64,000 nucleotides of DNA, from NCBI GenBank assembly GCA_907165275.2, contig OU015659.1, positions 11,202,501 through 11,266,500 on the forward strand, written 5' to 3'. A program made the translations under genes and the position numbers. Every line of letters starts with the position of its first letter. The stretch's first letter is position 1. This document shows, in pieces, positions 31,418 to 44,879 of this stretch. Source of the stretch: Zygaena filipendulae (taxonomy: Eukaryota; Arthropoda; Insecta; Lepidoptera; Zygaenidae). Under the pieces are notes generated by a model. That model worked only from the letters and a program-made list of their open reading frames with translations, was not told where the DNA came from and ran no database searches.

Positions 31418-31738
31418 TACAGGGTGTAAGGTTAAATAAAGGTTATACTGAAGTATATCGTATGTACCTATCTATAAAAAAATTAAGTGTATTTTTGACG
31501 TCGATGACGAGAGAAATGGATAATTCCTTAACAAAAAAATATTCATGAAAACTGGAGCGTGCAAGTTGCCGATGCACTGACAGATCACACGCGCCATTCA
31601 ACGCCCCTTTTATATTTGATATTTTCAGTGTTTTTCTTTATGTAAATAACTATATTCCTATTAGTTATCTATATGAATAAGCATGATTTACCGAGGGCTT
31701 GAATATGTCCCTCGTTTAAAATTTCACCCTGTATATAA
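31418..31738. mobile_element. possible MITE with TACAGGGTG termini
   Basis: GTACAGGGTGTAAGG at the left and AATTTCACCCTGTATAT at the right give a short imperfect inverted repeat. Nothing internal is recognised. Confidence 0.35.
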
Positions 31739-31748
31739 TTATAAGATA

Positions 31749-31953
31749 CTAGCTGTGCCGTGCGGTTTCACCTGCCTTGATTCCAGAGTTGCCGCGGGAA
31801 ATCTGCAATGACAAGTTGCTACCTACTTATCATCGCAGATTTCCTGACAACCTGTATGCAGAATTTTATGATGATTGGTTGAGTATACAGTTAAGCCGTG
31901 AAAGCGTATCTAACAAACAAACAAACTTACTTTCACATTTATAATATCTACGT
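31749..31953 (-). mobile_element. Helitron-like element
   Basis: CTAGCTGTGCCGTGCGG start, TGACAACCTGTATGCAGAAT middle, TTTCACATTTATAATATCTA end on the plus strand. Confidence 0.65.
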
Positions 31954-32384
31954 ACTGTTAGTTAGAATTAGGTATTTACTGCAAAACAATAACGTGAATT
32001 CCCTAGTTTGATAGTGCAACACATACACACAAACAACCTCTTTCATTTATCGCGTGGGAAGAATTCCTTCTGTCGTCTCAAACAAAGCACGTAACAAATT
32101 CTCAAACGAGTCTCCAATTTTGTTCGAATGCGGAAAGTTCAAAAAACCAATTCGAAAAGTTTAAATCGATTATACTTATTCGAATAACGGTGATTTATCG
32201 ATGCCACTTGCGCCCGAGTGAGTGTCGGGAACAAATGTTGTGTAAAAATTAAGTGTAAGTGCGTGTTCTGAAGTCGTTAGGTGGCGGCGAATGGTAGGCG
32301 TCAAAAGCCGTAACTGTCGCCGTAACGCTATGTTCCGTAACGTTCCGGGGGCGGCAACGTTAGAAAAGACTTTTTAAGATTTTA

Positions 32385-32496
32385 GTTCGTGTTGGTGGAC
32401 CGAGGACTTGGTGAAGATCGCAGGATGCCATTGCATGCGGGAAGCGCGGGACCGGTATCCTTGTGGCGATCCTTGGGGGCGCCAATGCCCACAGTA
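32385..32496 (+). pseudogene. C-terminal fragment of a non-LTR retrotransposon reverse transcriptase
   Basis: GGPR in one frame is followed, one frame over, by WTEDLVKIAGCHC, MREARDRYPCGDPWG and a TAG at 32494. This is the conserved tail of the endonuclease/reverse-transcriptase ORF of RTE-like LINEs of Lepidoptera (known pattern RWTDDLVKxAG ... M..AQDR). Truncated at the 5' end and frameshifted, so non-functional. Clade assignment is from pattern memory. Confidence 0.6.
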
Positions 32497-32593
32497 GATT
32501 TTAGTTAGCTTTAACTATATTGTTAAATATTTGTATTATATTTCTAAGCTTCCATTAACAATTGTACAAGTCTATCTATTATATTATATTATA

Positions 32594-32880
32594 CTAGCTG
32601 TGCCCGCGGTTTCAGCCACGTGAGTTTCGGAATTCCCGCAGGAACTCCAAAGGAAGGAATTTCAAGTTACAGCTCTTTACTAAATGCATACGAAAGTATA
32701 TACGGGACTTAGGTACTTACATCAAAAAATCAAAAAATCTGTTCCAGCTAATCTCTGAAACGACTGGACCGATTGTGACGGGACTTTCACTCGCAGATAG
32801 CTAATGTTATAAAGAGTAACTTAGGCTACATTTTACCCTGGAATTCCCGCGGGAACTTCGAAATTAACATTAACAGCTAG
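32594..32880. mobile_element. two Helitron-like partial copies facing away from each other
   Basis: A reverse CTAG end (CTAGCTGTGCCCGCGG, 32594) and a forward CTAG end (32877-32880) bracket shared 5' fragments. This gives a CTAG at both outer borders. Confidence 0.6.
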
Positions 32881-33746
32881 TAATATATTATTGTTTCTTG
32901 TTTAGTTTTATTTCGTTTTTCCTTGTTTTGTTTTTATTTTTTTCTTTATTTCTTTATTTATTTTGTTATTCTTTAATTGTTTTAATTTATTTTGTTATTC
33001 TTTAATTGTCTTCATTTGTGTTGTTCTGTATGTGTTCATTTTTGTTGTGTTTCTCCTCTTGCTTAAATAAATCTTTCTTTGTCTTTATCTTTATCTTTAA
33101 TAATAATAATCTTTATTTTAGTTAGTATAGATACCTACATAATATGATAGCCTAGGTAATTTTGTTGTACTTATGTGATTTTACATTCTGCTCAATAGGT
33201 ACCTATTTGAATGAAAATTAGGTCAAAGATATACCTATCTATACCTAAACATGTTTTGGATTAACACTTAGCATACCTATTTGTATTTTATCCTTAAAGA
33301 ATGAGTTCCAAGAGAACCACAATATTAGGTTAACAGTCTTTCATAAACTTATAAACAGTTATTTTGTTTGACCTATTTAATCATTCCTTCCATATTATAC
33401 CTACTGGCGCCTGTTTGTATTCGCACTGCAATAAACCTCGAATGAGCACGCTCCGCTTGTACGCATGAAACCATGCTATTAATTTCCATCAGGCGTTTTA
33501 CATATCGATAATTTCTGTATGTCGGAGAAATACGGGCAATCGTCGATCTTGTTATTTCAGGTTTTTAGATACCTTTGTTCCGATTTAGATTTAAAACGCG
33601 TTGTTATAAAGTTGAAATTGATTGGTGCTAGTTAAATAATTGATTCGATTGATTGCATTCAATATTTGCTTTCTGCTAGCATTCCGTTGTAGATATCTGA
33701 TCATTTTTGTTGCTAATGAAATAAATAGGTATACCAGTATTTATTA

Positions 33747-34095
33747 TTAACCGACTTCCAAAACAGGAGGAGGTTCTCAAATCGCTTGTGTTTTTTTTGT
33801 TTGTATGTTTGTCACGTGATTACTCGAAGACGGCTGGATCGATTCGAAAAATTCTTTTTTTATTTGAAAGGGTATACTCCCGAGGTGGTCCCATTGTCAG
33901 GATCTGATGATGGGATCTTGGAGAAATTGAGGGAACTCTTCAAACATTACAGCGAAAAATAAATAAAGTTTTAACAAAAAAATTAAAACTTTATATTCTC
34001 CTTCTCCTTACAATAGCTAATACAACAAAAAAGAATTAAGTAGCGAAATTGGTCCAGCCGCTCACGCGTGATGCCGTGACCAAGGGAAATAGGGA
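33747..34095 (+). repeat. dispersed-repeat-like segment
   Basis: Starts TTAACCGACTTCCAAAACAG and GAGGAGGTTCTCAA, a string common in lepidopteran intergenic DNA. Its end GTGATGCCGTGACCAAGGGA recurs reversed near 27825. Boundaries and class are uncertain. Confidence 0.4.
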
Positions 34096-34107
34096 TTAAT
34101 TTTTATA

Positions 34108-34448
34108 TACAACGTGTTAATGAATTAACTGAAAACCTGAAACACCCCATTTAAAAAATAAATAATAGTATGATTAAAATATATTTTATGTCGAAAAAAT
34201 TAATACTTTAAAAGTTATTCAACATAATTTGGAGGTGAGCTATCTACAACATTCCAAGCGCTCCGCCCGCGTTTTTGCTGCGGGCGCGCGGGCGGCGTAC
34301 GCGCCAAATATAGTATTATAAATAATTTAGACATGGGCTAGTAAAAATGAAAAAATATAACCTATATTAAAATATAATGTGATCGATTCGCTAGTTGATT
34401 CTGAGCAAACTACTTTCTAGTTTTCAGTTGATTCATTAACACGTTGTA
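34108..34448 (+). mobile_element. MITE family D, copy 1
   Basis: 341 bp. TACAACGTGTTAATGAAT at the left is inverted as ATTCATTAACACGTTGTA at the right; the repeat continues to 28 bp with one mismatch. Flanked by TA on both sides. The core has a GC-rich palindrome (GCCCGCG ... CGCGGGC). Confidence 0.8.
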
Positions 34449-34889
34449 TAGGTACAGATAATAATAAAAAATCGTTTAAAAATACTCACATACAATCATT
34501 TAATTTCCATCTAAATACAATAATATTTACACAACTTATTTTTTTAACGTAATCACTTAATACACGAGTATATGAATATGATTATTAACATGTCTAGATA
34601 GGTATCGGAGTGCAGAATATCCAAAAATTGTTATCAAAGAAATACAGCTTAAATTCCATGCTTTTGCTCACCCCACAAAGTGAAGACATATTTCTAAACA
34701 TGTAAACAATCATAGCCAAATTCATGCTTATACTTACCGTAAGTATACTTACTACCTAATAATAATGTCACATGTTTTTAAACATCTTGTCGTGGTTTCA
34801 AATAAAAAAGATAAAATCATTACTGTTATTAAGAATTAACTGTGTAAAATAGATATATCCTATTGATAAATAGATAGATAGATAACTTC

Positions 34890-36017
34890 ACCTTACTTAA
34901 TAATTCCTTTGAGGATTTTTCAGAATATTTATTTTTATTACAGACGTTCGAAAATTACATGTTTATAGAAGTAGATGACGTAACTCATTTTTAGTCAATA
35001 GCGGGTTGTTTATGCTTTAAAATAATGTTAGAACCATCAATTTTGATACAGAATTAGGTGAGATATGGCGGTGCCACAAAAAAATATAGCTAAGAAATAG
35101 TATAATATAATTACAGTATATACCTATATACCTTATGGTTTAGTTCGTCTTAAGTATCTTTTCAAAATGAAGAAAAGGGCACGCGATACAATTTATCAAT
35201 GTAGATGTAGTCAAATAATAGTTGCTACTTCTATAAATAATGAGTAGGTAGGTATTTGTTATAGAAATATAATCTGTAATTTGGAAAGCCTTCCGTAAGG
35301 CTTTCGGTGCAATTTTCCACTCCACTCCACTTAACCTACACGTTAGTGGCAATATTAAAAGGCAGTGATCGTTGTCTGTGATGAGTATTAAATTAACGAT
35401 AATAATAAAAGTGTCTACTTATAACTAGTTAGTTCTAAATATAGTCCTAAATGTACACAATTCATTGAATCTCTTAACGAACTTAATTGTAAGAAAACAA
35501 TGTTTAAATAAGATCAAAATATGTAGATATCAAACTTCTTGTAGAATTAGAACATCATACACACTCGTATGATTTTCTGAAAGTATAGGTACGTAGTACA
35601 TGAAGCAACCATAATCTTCAGATAAAAAAAAAAACATAGAAAAGACACGAGATAAATTAATTGATTCTTGCATTAAATATGAGGAAACCTTTTGTTCAAT
35701 GAGTTATATACCTTTAAGCGGCTTAAAACTAAAAGTAATTAACAAAATATTTATAATTTAGTATTCTTGTATATTCATTATACCTACATTAATTACTTTT
35801 CGCTATCGACCTCTTTTTATAATATTATACAACATGATATCACACGAATTCCGTTATGGGCTTTTTCAATATCTATTTATTAACAAATTCCAAAATAAAT
35901 ATTATTAATTTTAATTTATAACATCTAATAAAAATGTTCCAAATCCAATTTCAATACATGGGCACAATCGAATAATTCGTCGTAAATTTTGAACACCTAC
36001 AAAATTATAAAATGAGT
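34890..36017 (+). repeat. tandem duplication, unit 1 (1,128 bp)
   Basis: Runs from ACCTTACTTAATAATTCC to AAATTATAAAATGAGT. Every stretch compared is identical to 36018-37145. No gene is recognised inside; the minus-strand 70-codon frame near 35140-35352 simply recurs with the unit. Confidence 0.9.
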
Positions 36018-37145
36018 ACCTTACTTAATAATTCCTTTGAGGATTTTTCAGAATATTTATTTTTATTACAGACGTTCGAAAATTACATGTTTATAGAAGT
36101 AGATGACGTAACTCATTTTTAGTCAATAGCGGGTTGTTTATGCTTTAAAATAATGTTAGAACCATCAATTTTGATACAGAATTAGGTGAGATATGGCGGT
36201 GCCACAAAAAAATATAGCTAAGAAATAGTATAATATAATTACAGTATATACCTATATACCTTATGGTTTAGTTCGTCTTAAGTATCTTTTCAAAATGAAG
36301 AAAAGGGCACGCGATACAATTTATCAATGTAGATGTAGTCAAATAATAGTTGCTACTTCTATAAATAATGAGTAGGTAGGTATTTGTTATAGAAATATAA
36401 TCTGTAATTTGGAAAGCCTTCCGTAAGGCTTTCGGTGCAATTTTCCACTCCACTCCACTTAACCTACACGTTAGTGGCAATATTAAAAGGCAGTGATCGT
36501 TGTCTGTGATGAGTATTAAATTAACGATAATAATAAAAGTGTCTACTTATAACTAGTTAGTTCTAAATATAGTCCTAAATGTACACAATTCATTGAATCT
36601 CTTAACGAACTTAATTGTAAGAAAACAATGTTTAAATAAGATCAAAATATGTAGATATCAAACTTCTTGTAGAATTAGAACATCATACACACTCGTATGA
36701 TTTTCTGAAAGTATAGGTACGTAGTACATGAAGCAACCATAATCTTCAGATAAAAAAAAAAACATAGAAAAGACACGAGATAAATTAATTGATTCTTGCA
36801 TTAAATATGAGGAAACCTTTTGTTCAATGAGTTATATACCTTTAAGCGGCTTAAAACTAAAAGTAATTAACAAAATATTTATAATTTAGTATTCTTGTAT
36901 ATTCATTATACCTACATTAATTACTTTTCGCTATCGACCTCTTTTTATAATATTATACAACATGATATCACACGAATTCCGTTATGGGCTTTTTCAATAT
37001 CTATTTATTAACAAATTCCAAAATAAATATTATTAATTTTAATTTATAACATCTAATAAAAATGTTCCAAATCCAATTTCAATACATGGGCACAATCGAA
37101 TAATTCGTCGTAAATTTTGAACACCTACAAAATTATAAAATGAGT
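36018..37145 (+). repeat. tandem duplication, unit 2 (1,128 bp)
   Basis: Exact second copy abutting unit 1. Its right end lies 216 bp past the chitinase stop codon (downstream in the gene's orientation). Confidence 0.9.
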
Positions 37146-37295
37146 AGTATGTACGAGTATCATCCATTTCAAAAATAAAATTTTTAATCGTTCTTCATCT
37201 ATTTTAAATTATGTAGAAAAATCACACAGAATCTAATAAAATAACTAAGCTTTAAAATACAAGAGCAAACTTTAAAAAAAAATCGTTTTAAAAGA

Positions 37296-37301
37296 TTTAA
37301 T
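37296..37301 (-). terminator. possible poly(A) signal ATTAAA of the chitinase gene
   Basis: ATTAAA on the minus strand, about 60 bp past the TAA at 37361-37363. A weak call: it is a six-base match in AT-rich DNA. Confidence 0.3.
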
Positions 37302-37360
37302 GAACAGGTAAGTACAGGTAACGATAAGTGGGTTAATTTTATGAAACTTCTTGATGTCTT

Positions 37361-37575
37361 TTATCGTTTTGCGGGAGGTGCTTGAGTGTGGTGTTGGCAA
37401 CCTTCGACGTTTTCTGGCCAGTCGCATACATTCTGGTTGGGGTTGAATACCAGGTTCGCGGGGCATGGCATGTGATGTTTCCTCTCACCTTCGCACATGT
37501 AGTACATGGTACAATCAGCCTTGTCGGGGTGGTAAGAAATGTGACCTTCTTCCTCTTCACATATCACTTCAGTAG
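37361..37575 (-). CDS. Cht7: Cht7 exon n (CBM14 and stop)
   Basis: TTTGCAG acceptor; TAA at 37361-37363. Six cysteines in CBM14/peritrophin-A spacing ([39 protein letters not shown]), then a short polar tail. Confidence 0.94.
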
Positions 37576-40500
37576 CTGCAAAATCGAAAATAAAGCACTT
37601 TCAATATTTTGTTGATACAGTTCGAACAGAAAAATAAAGCGCAGTTATGATATTTTTATAAAAAGTAATGACTTATCATTCGATTTTAACCAAATTTTTG
37701 CGGACAAGCGCCTCTAGAGAAGTCTTTTTTAATGTTAATATTTTTTCACCAAAACATTTTTAATACCATAGAGACCTCAGAAAACCCAGTCCCAATAACA
37801 AATTGGTAGTTAAATTTCTTAAAAACTATGGAAAACTAAATTCACTATTATATAATTTCAGATGGGAAGTTAACTTACGATCTTTCGTGGTATACTGTCC
37901 ATTAGGGTTGTAAGACGCCTCATATGGTCCGTCATATTCCAACTTAACCTTGTAGGAGCCTAACTCCTGTTTCATGGTTGTTATAAGCGGATATTTTCCG
38001 GTCCCGCAAGATCCTCTGAAGTCATCCATATCGACAGACCACACCATGATGCCTCCAAAGCCTTCTTCTTTAAGCCATGCCATCTGAAGTAAAATAATTT
38101 TTGTATTAATAAAGTTATGAAATAGGTGCTACGTTGCTCAATTTCCTTACAATAAGTACTATACCTTGGTTTTCAGAGATCTTTCGTCATCAAAACCGAC
38201 CCATTGATCACCTCTGTATGCAAACGGAACCATTTGTTCGTTATCCCACACGAGGGTAGTGTTGTCTTCCCGAAGGAAATCACAAATTTCGTAATACGAC
38301 AAGAACCCAGCCTCGTTTGTGTACCTTCCAGCCGCACCTGAGAAAAATAAAAATATAAGCAGGTGTGCTACCCTCATCCAACCTCCATATCTTTAGCAGA
38401 TTGGACTATCTCGTGGGAGGTCCGCTCACATAATATCTACTACGTGGTCACTACTCGAGAACTATTCTACCTCAGAAGGTAATAAAGAGTATTAGTTAGT
38501 TTGAAAGTAAAGTGATCTAGTTTCAAACTTGCATTATACAAAAATGCCATTATGATAAAATAATTTCAATGTTTGTTTGACAAATTGCAAGGAGTTGACA
38601 TTCTAAAATTTTACGTACCACCTCCAGAAGCTGGAGCACCAATGTCAAATTGTGTTTCGTTGATCAAGGTGAATGATCTGCCATATGTCGGCATGCCAAT
38701 CATCAATTTCTCTTTAGGCGCCCCTTGACGCACCCATTCACGGGCAGAATAATCCTATTATGAAAACAAAATAGTTCTTTTAGAACTTTTATCGTATCAA
38801 TTTTTGGTCATTTTCTACATTGTATTTGTAGGACTTATAACTTACCACAGTGAGTTTCTTTTGGTAGCTAGTGGCACTTTCTAGAGGAAACAGTGGACTG
38901 TTATGTCCGACCTGTCTCTCCCATTGACCATGGAAATCGTAGGTCATTACATTGATGAAGTCCTGCAAATAATGACGAATTAGTTCACGATCAACAGAAA
39001 TGTGGCCAATTTAATCAGATCTTCAAACTAAGTGTTATTCACCAAGTATTTAGAGATCTCTGGTACATCGTAACCAGCAGCAATCGCTTCAAACGATGCT
39101 GGGACGGCTGCAGTAAGCATAAGACGAGGTTGTCCAGATGATTTCGCTTCGCCTTCGAAAGCTAGACGAAGTTCTTTGAGGAGAGACACAAAAGCTGCTC
39201 GGTCATCAGCACCCCTAGGACAAGAAACAAATTAAGTTAAATAAAATAATTTAATAACTACTAGCCAACACTTAAGTATGAGCGCGAGTGAAATATGCAT
39301 AGGTAGAAATAGTTGGGAAAGTTTTTTCCTAGAAAGAGAATGTAGGTTAAGTAGCCATATTTTTGATAGAATTACGTTTATTTAAGTATATTGCTGTTTT
39401 TTTAATAAAAAGGCTGGAATGATTGAATAGAGAGATCTAATGAAATAAACTTTTGAAATGTAGGTAAGTATTCATTTAACTTACCTAGGATACTCCCAAT
39501 CTACGTCTAATCCATTGAATTTGTATTCTCTCAAGAAATCAACAGCTTCGTACACAAAGTTGTTCATACGGAAGACGCTAGAAGTCAGTTCTTTGAAGGG
39601 AGTGGAGCCAAATGCCCAGCCGCCAATAGCAAGAAGAATCTGTAAGTTAACATGCCATTTCGTAATACACAATAATATCTGTAGTCTTATGATTTCAATT
39701 TAATTCTCATGAAATATCTGAATGTTTGACAAATTTTCTTAATTCATCACAAACAGTATGTGCACTTTGTTGATCTTTTGGTGTAATATTTATTATAAAA
39801 ATGTAAGGTCAAAAGTGTCTCAGACCTCATGTTAAACTACGTTAATATTTTCCAACTTTAAAAAATCATTAAAAAATAACTTAAATACCTTTAGGTTAGG
39901 ATTTTTCTCTCTTAAAGCAACGACTTTTTCGTACATGTCTGCGTCTTTCTCGTCAGCTTCGGTCAGCTTGTAGTCTTTGAGGGTTGCGAAGGCATAGATG
40001 ACGTGAGTGCAGAGATTTGGGTCCAAATTCTCTGGTGTGAAGCGACCGGCGCTGGGTCTTTTGGATGACCAAGAGGTTAGGTAGCAGAGTACTTGGGGTT
40101 CACGCTCTGTAGAATAAAAGCATTATTGTAATGTTTTGGATCCAAATATGACTCTTGGAAAGGAATAAAAGTTGTATTTATATGTGATTAACGGCCTTAA
40201 CTTACTTATAGATATTTTATATTTATTATATTTTAACGAAATATTTTTTGACCAAAATTCTGAAGCAACAAAGCTGTTAGTTACTGGTTCACCGCAGGTA
40301 CCTACATAGAGTTCATTCCTCAGATTTTTATTTATCTGTATTTTTTGTTTCTTACTGTGGTGCTTTGCTTTTGTTAACGGTTTTTGTTTTCAAATGATAG
40401 AGTCAACATAATATAATTCATTCGACTCCAAACAACTTTCAATAAGTTCCGGCTAGGGAACGCCAAATGTTAAAAACGAATTGTTACAGAACCTATCAGA

Positions 40501-43500
40501 AACAATCTATACATAGAAATTGTGTAATACGAGTATTTTGTAATTTTTTCGATTTCTATCAAAACGTCGTCTGGTAGAGACTGATTATAAAGAAATTAGT
40601 GTTTACAACCCCCAAGTAAAAGAGAATGATCCAATGATATTATAAGTATTAATCTCGCCAGGTCTTTAACGATAGAGAAAGTGGATAACCTTCGTTGTGA
40701 AATACGCCAGGTAGGATAAATATATTGTAGACCGACAAAAACAGATTAAAAAGACTTCGTAAAACTTAGAAATTCGTCTAAACAATGCTCAGTTTTTATT
40801 AAAACCTTTTGACAGGGAACAGACACGCAGCGCCTTCTTTAATTTAAAAATATTTTTTCTCTGCCAAATCTAGGTGAAATGTTTTTGTAATATTGTAATA
40901 CGATGTTATAAATAGTAATAGGTAAATTAACATTTAAATTGTTATAAAACCCAATTTTTTATAAAAGTGTAGACTATTTATTCATAAATAAAGTTTTTGT
41001 CGTTATGTAAATCGGTAGGTATGTATTTATTGAAATCCTATTAATATTATAAACGCGAAAGTTTGTAAGAATGTATGGATGGATGGATGGATGTTTGTTA
41101 CTCTTTCACGCAAAAACTACTGGATAGATTTAAATGAAACTTTACAATAATATAGCTTATACATCAGATTAACACATAGGGTACTTTTTATCCCGGAATT
41201 CCCGCGGGAACTCCGAAATTAACGCGGGTGAAACCACGGGGCACAACCAGTTTTACTATAAAAATATCCACAAACTTTAAATCTGTGAAAAATATCTACC
41301 CAGTCCTTTTCAGTTAGTAGGAGATTAATAAAACAGCTTTATGTCAACTACATAGGAAAATGGGCTATTCTGTCCTGTATGGTCTATGTATTATGACGCC
41401 CCATATGTTTGAGTCCATTGTCCTTTGTGTGTATTCATTGAATTTGCCAGTTATTTAAATGAAATTTCAATGGTCCATGAAGTCTTTTTTCGTTATTCCA
41501 ATCGTATTTTAGCTGTCTACAGCATAATAGGGATTTGAAACTGATTCGTTGAATAACAAATTAAGGCGATCGTTCCTCAATAAATCAAATTAAATTAAAA
41601 ACTCACGCGTCATTTCAAAATTCATTTTGCCACATTGATTTAATATAAATTTTACCTGTCAATCATCTCATCGTATAATATCATTGCTTATGTATTATTC
41701 AAGAGATTGACTCGATTTTTTTTTTTCTTTTATTATAATCGTGAATCATTTACATACATAAATTTATGTTTCGAATTAAAAAATGTAGCTACGTAAGTTT
41801 TACTTTGAAAATGAAATCGACAGCATAACTAAACTTTAATCAAACGAGTTACCTTTGATCTGGGTTGAAGTTTTAGAGTTCAGAGTGTGAAGTGATGAAT
41901 TCAGATAAAAACTCGGTCGCTCTTGGAAACTTTATAGGTATTTTACAATATTATACAAACGTAATTTCGGAACTATCGACACCTACCTTGTATTCATCGC
42001 TTACACCTCACACAAAACTAAAAACGAACCAAAATTAAGTATCTATGTATATAACATGTTTTAAAATTAGCTGCAAATATTTACAGGGTTGAAAGTATAC
42101 ACAGTTATAAATATATTCATAAAATAAACAAGGTAAAAAATATAATATTATATTTTTTTTTTCAAACAAAATTAATCAATCAAAAAGAAAATAACCTGTG
42201 ATGGCGCTCGCTCGCCGCTCAAACGCTTAACACACACATCGCCGCGCGCCAGTATCGCTGTGTGTGTGGCGCGTGCCTTGTATACTTGGACGCAGATAAG
42301 CAATAACATGTTAACCCACAATACTAAGTTATTGATTCAAAACGCTTTATTGAGAGTTATAAAGCGTTTTTTAATTATGTGTTTACCTTATTACATTGTT
42401 TAAATACCAAAAAACATTTAAACATAAAAAAATGCTGAAACAAAATCACGATATGATTTTAAAACACGATTTATTAAAAATTTCTCCAATGTGGGTTAAC
42501 ACACTATTGCTTATCTATGTCCACTTATGAGTGAGCTACGTTTATTGATTATCTTGTGAATCTAATTGTATCTAATGACTATCGATGAATTTATTTTCCT
42601 CATATTCTGAAAAACTACCGAACTTTTATTATTATTTTTCGCTTATCCTGTTTGTTATAACGTATACTTTCAGCCCTGTATTTATATGCTTGCAGATATA
42701 TCAACAGCTTGCAGTTAATTATACCGCATGTTGTATGAAATGGCAAGCAATAGCTATCCACGGAATTCATAAATAGGATTTTTAGGTAATGTATAAGAGG
42801 GTTGGGGACAATATCTAATTTTTGGAACATTGTTATAAGTAGGTATAGGTACTCATAAGGATTGCGGTAGCGCGCGCGTACCACGTCATAAACTCCGGAA
42901 GGTTTTAAATCACAAACCCCATTTAGCGAACAGGCCAATTTATTCAGAACTCCTTCACCCTTTGAAGTTTCAAAGAATAGCTCGTGTCGCCCCTCAGAGG
43001 AATTAAAGTCGCAGTTCAAATATTTCTGGCCGCCCAGCACTTGAACGTGAAAGCACTCGATGTTTCAAACTTTTAGCAACTATGTCACGAATCGGAGGCG
43101 GCTGCTAAGCCGCTCCCGACTGTCGTGAACAACAGAGTGCCAAAGAGTGACCCTTGTGGCACTCCTAATGGAGATTTGTGGCGCTTTTGTGCCACGCACA
43201 TTGTTTCCGCCGTGTACTTTGATATTTTGCGTATTCTCGGGTGATATAATGGACGTTAAATTGTGTAGAAATACGTTTATAGACGTAATAAACAGAGACA
43301 TTACAGAATAAGACATCGAACACTAGAGAAAAACTGACATAACGTGTCGAGAATCCGTGTTTGCAAAGATATTTGTGGATGTGAATAAATCGATATCAAG
43401 CATGGGGTATCTCTCAGTCTAAAAGATGGGTACATACGACAATATTGCATAAAAAGCCCTGTGTAATTTTACTTTTATAATAAGCGAGATTGAATTTTCT

Positions 43501-44848
43501 GATAATATATATTATCAAAAGAAAACGGTATTATCTGTATTGTGCTTTCAGCGGTTGGTTGTTGAAAGAAGTTCGTCCATTCTCAAAGATAAAAAGTATA
43601 AAGAACCATCAATCATTCTGCCTTCAGACTTTAGTCACCAGATGTTGGATGATTTCGCTTATTTTAAAGTAAAGAATATATAGATTCGGTGGAATGCGAT
43701 TTGTCTATCTATTTTCTTAAAATTGAAATAAAAGTTCAGATGAACCACTGACTCTTTTTTCCAATAATTTAATCCATAAAAATATTTTAAAGTTCACCTC
43801 AAAAGGCATCAATCAAAACCTAATAGAAATAATTAAATAGGTATTACTTTTAACAAGTTATTCATATAATCAATTAGAGTCAAGTTTTCAATAAAATATC
43901 CATAATATTATCATTCATATTTAAGATTCATGCATAATATCCCATAAATTCTAATAGTAATCATAAAAATACTTCCGTAGCCTAAGTATTAGATAATATA
44001 TAATAGGTAATAGATAATTAATATAAGTTTTAGATAATATATTTATTTGTCACAATATTATGATACCTAGAACATACTATCTAAGATAAACTATGCACAC
44101 AGAAGTGGATAAGTGATTATCAAAACATCGCTTAATAGTATTTTCTCAAAAGTACAGATCTAGCTTATCCTGAGTCTTTGAAGATAGTTTTGTTGGCAAA
44201 GAAATGCAATCTAAACAGCAATGCAAAGAGAGCAAACAATAAATTTCATAAACCTCCAGAGGATTTCTTACAATGGACTAAAAAGCTTTGCTTTGCATTT
44301 AATATTTTACCAACCCCGCATTCATATCTTTCCTTTTTCAAGTACTTACCTATAGTATGAAATATTTTACGTAATACACGACAAAGAAAACTCGTTTTAT
44401 TTGTTACAACTTATCAACTTAGCCATACTTCCTAACTACTTATAATATTAAAATTCGAATATGACTTTGTTTGTTTGTTCGCTTTCACGCCTTAACTACT
44501 AAATTGATAATTATGGAATTATGTCTTACACGTTTTTAGAGGTACAAAAAAGGCAGGGTAAGTGCTTTAATTAATCTCGAATTCAAGCAGGAACTCAGAA
44601 ATTAATGCGAGTAAAAACAACGTGGAACAGCGTGTCTCCAATGGTCATCAACAGGTGGCATTTAACTAATGAAAATACTCATTTTAAACAATAGAAAACA
44701 CCAATTTTCAACTATTTCCCTAGTTTTTGTCGATAGCGGCGAACTTAAACATTAAAATGATGTCTGAATTTTTAGTTGTGATAAAAAATTAAGAGACATA
44801 CCTAATTGCGTTGCCACAAAACACCTTGGAGAAAAAATGTAATGTAAT

Positions 44849-44879
<31 letters not shown>

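Noticed and set aside
34890..37145. Repeated 70-codon minus-strand frame in both tandem units
   Set aside because: It recurs only because the unit is duplicated; composition is AT-driven and it has no motif or splice context.
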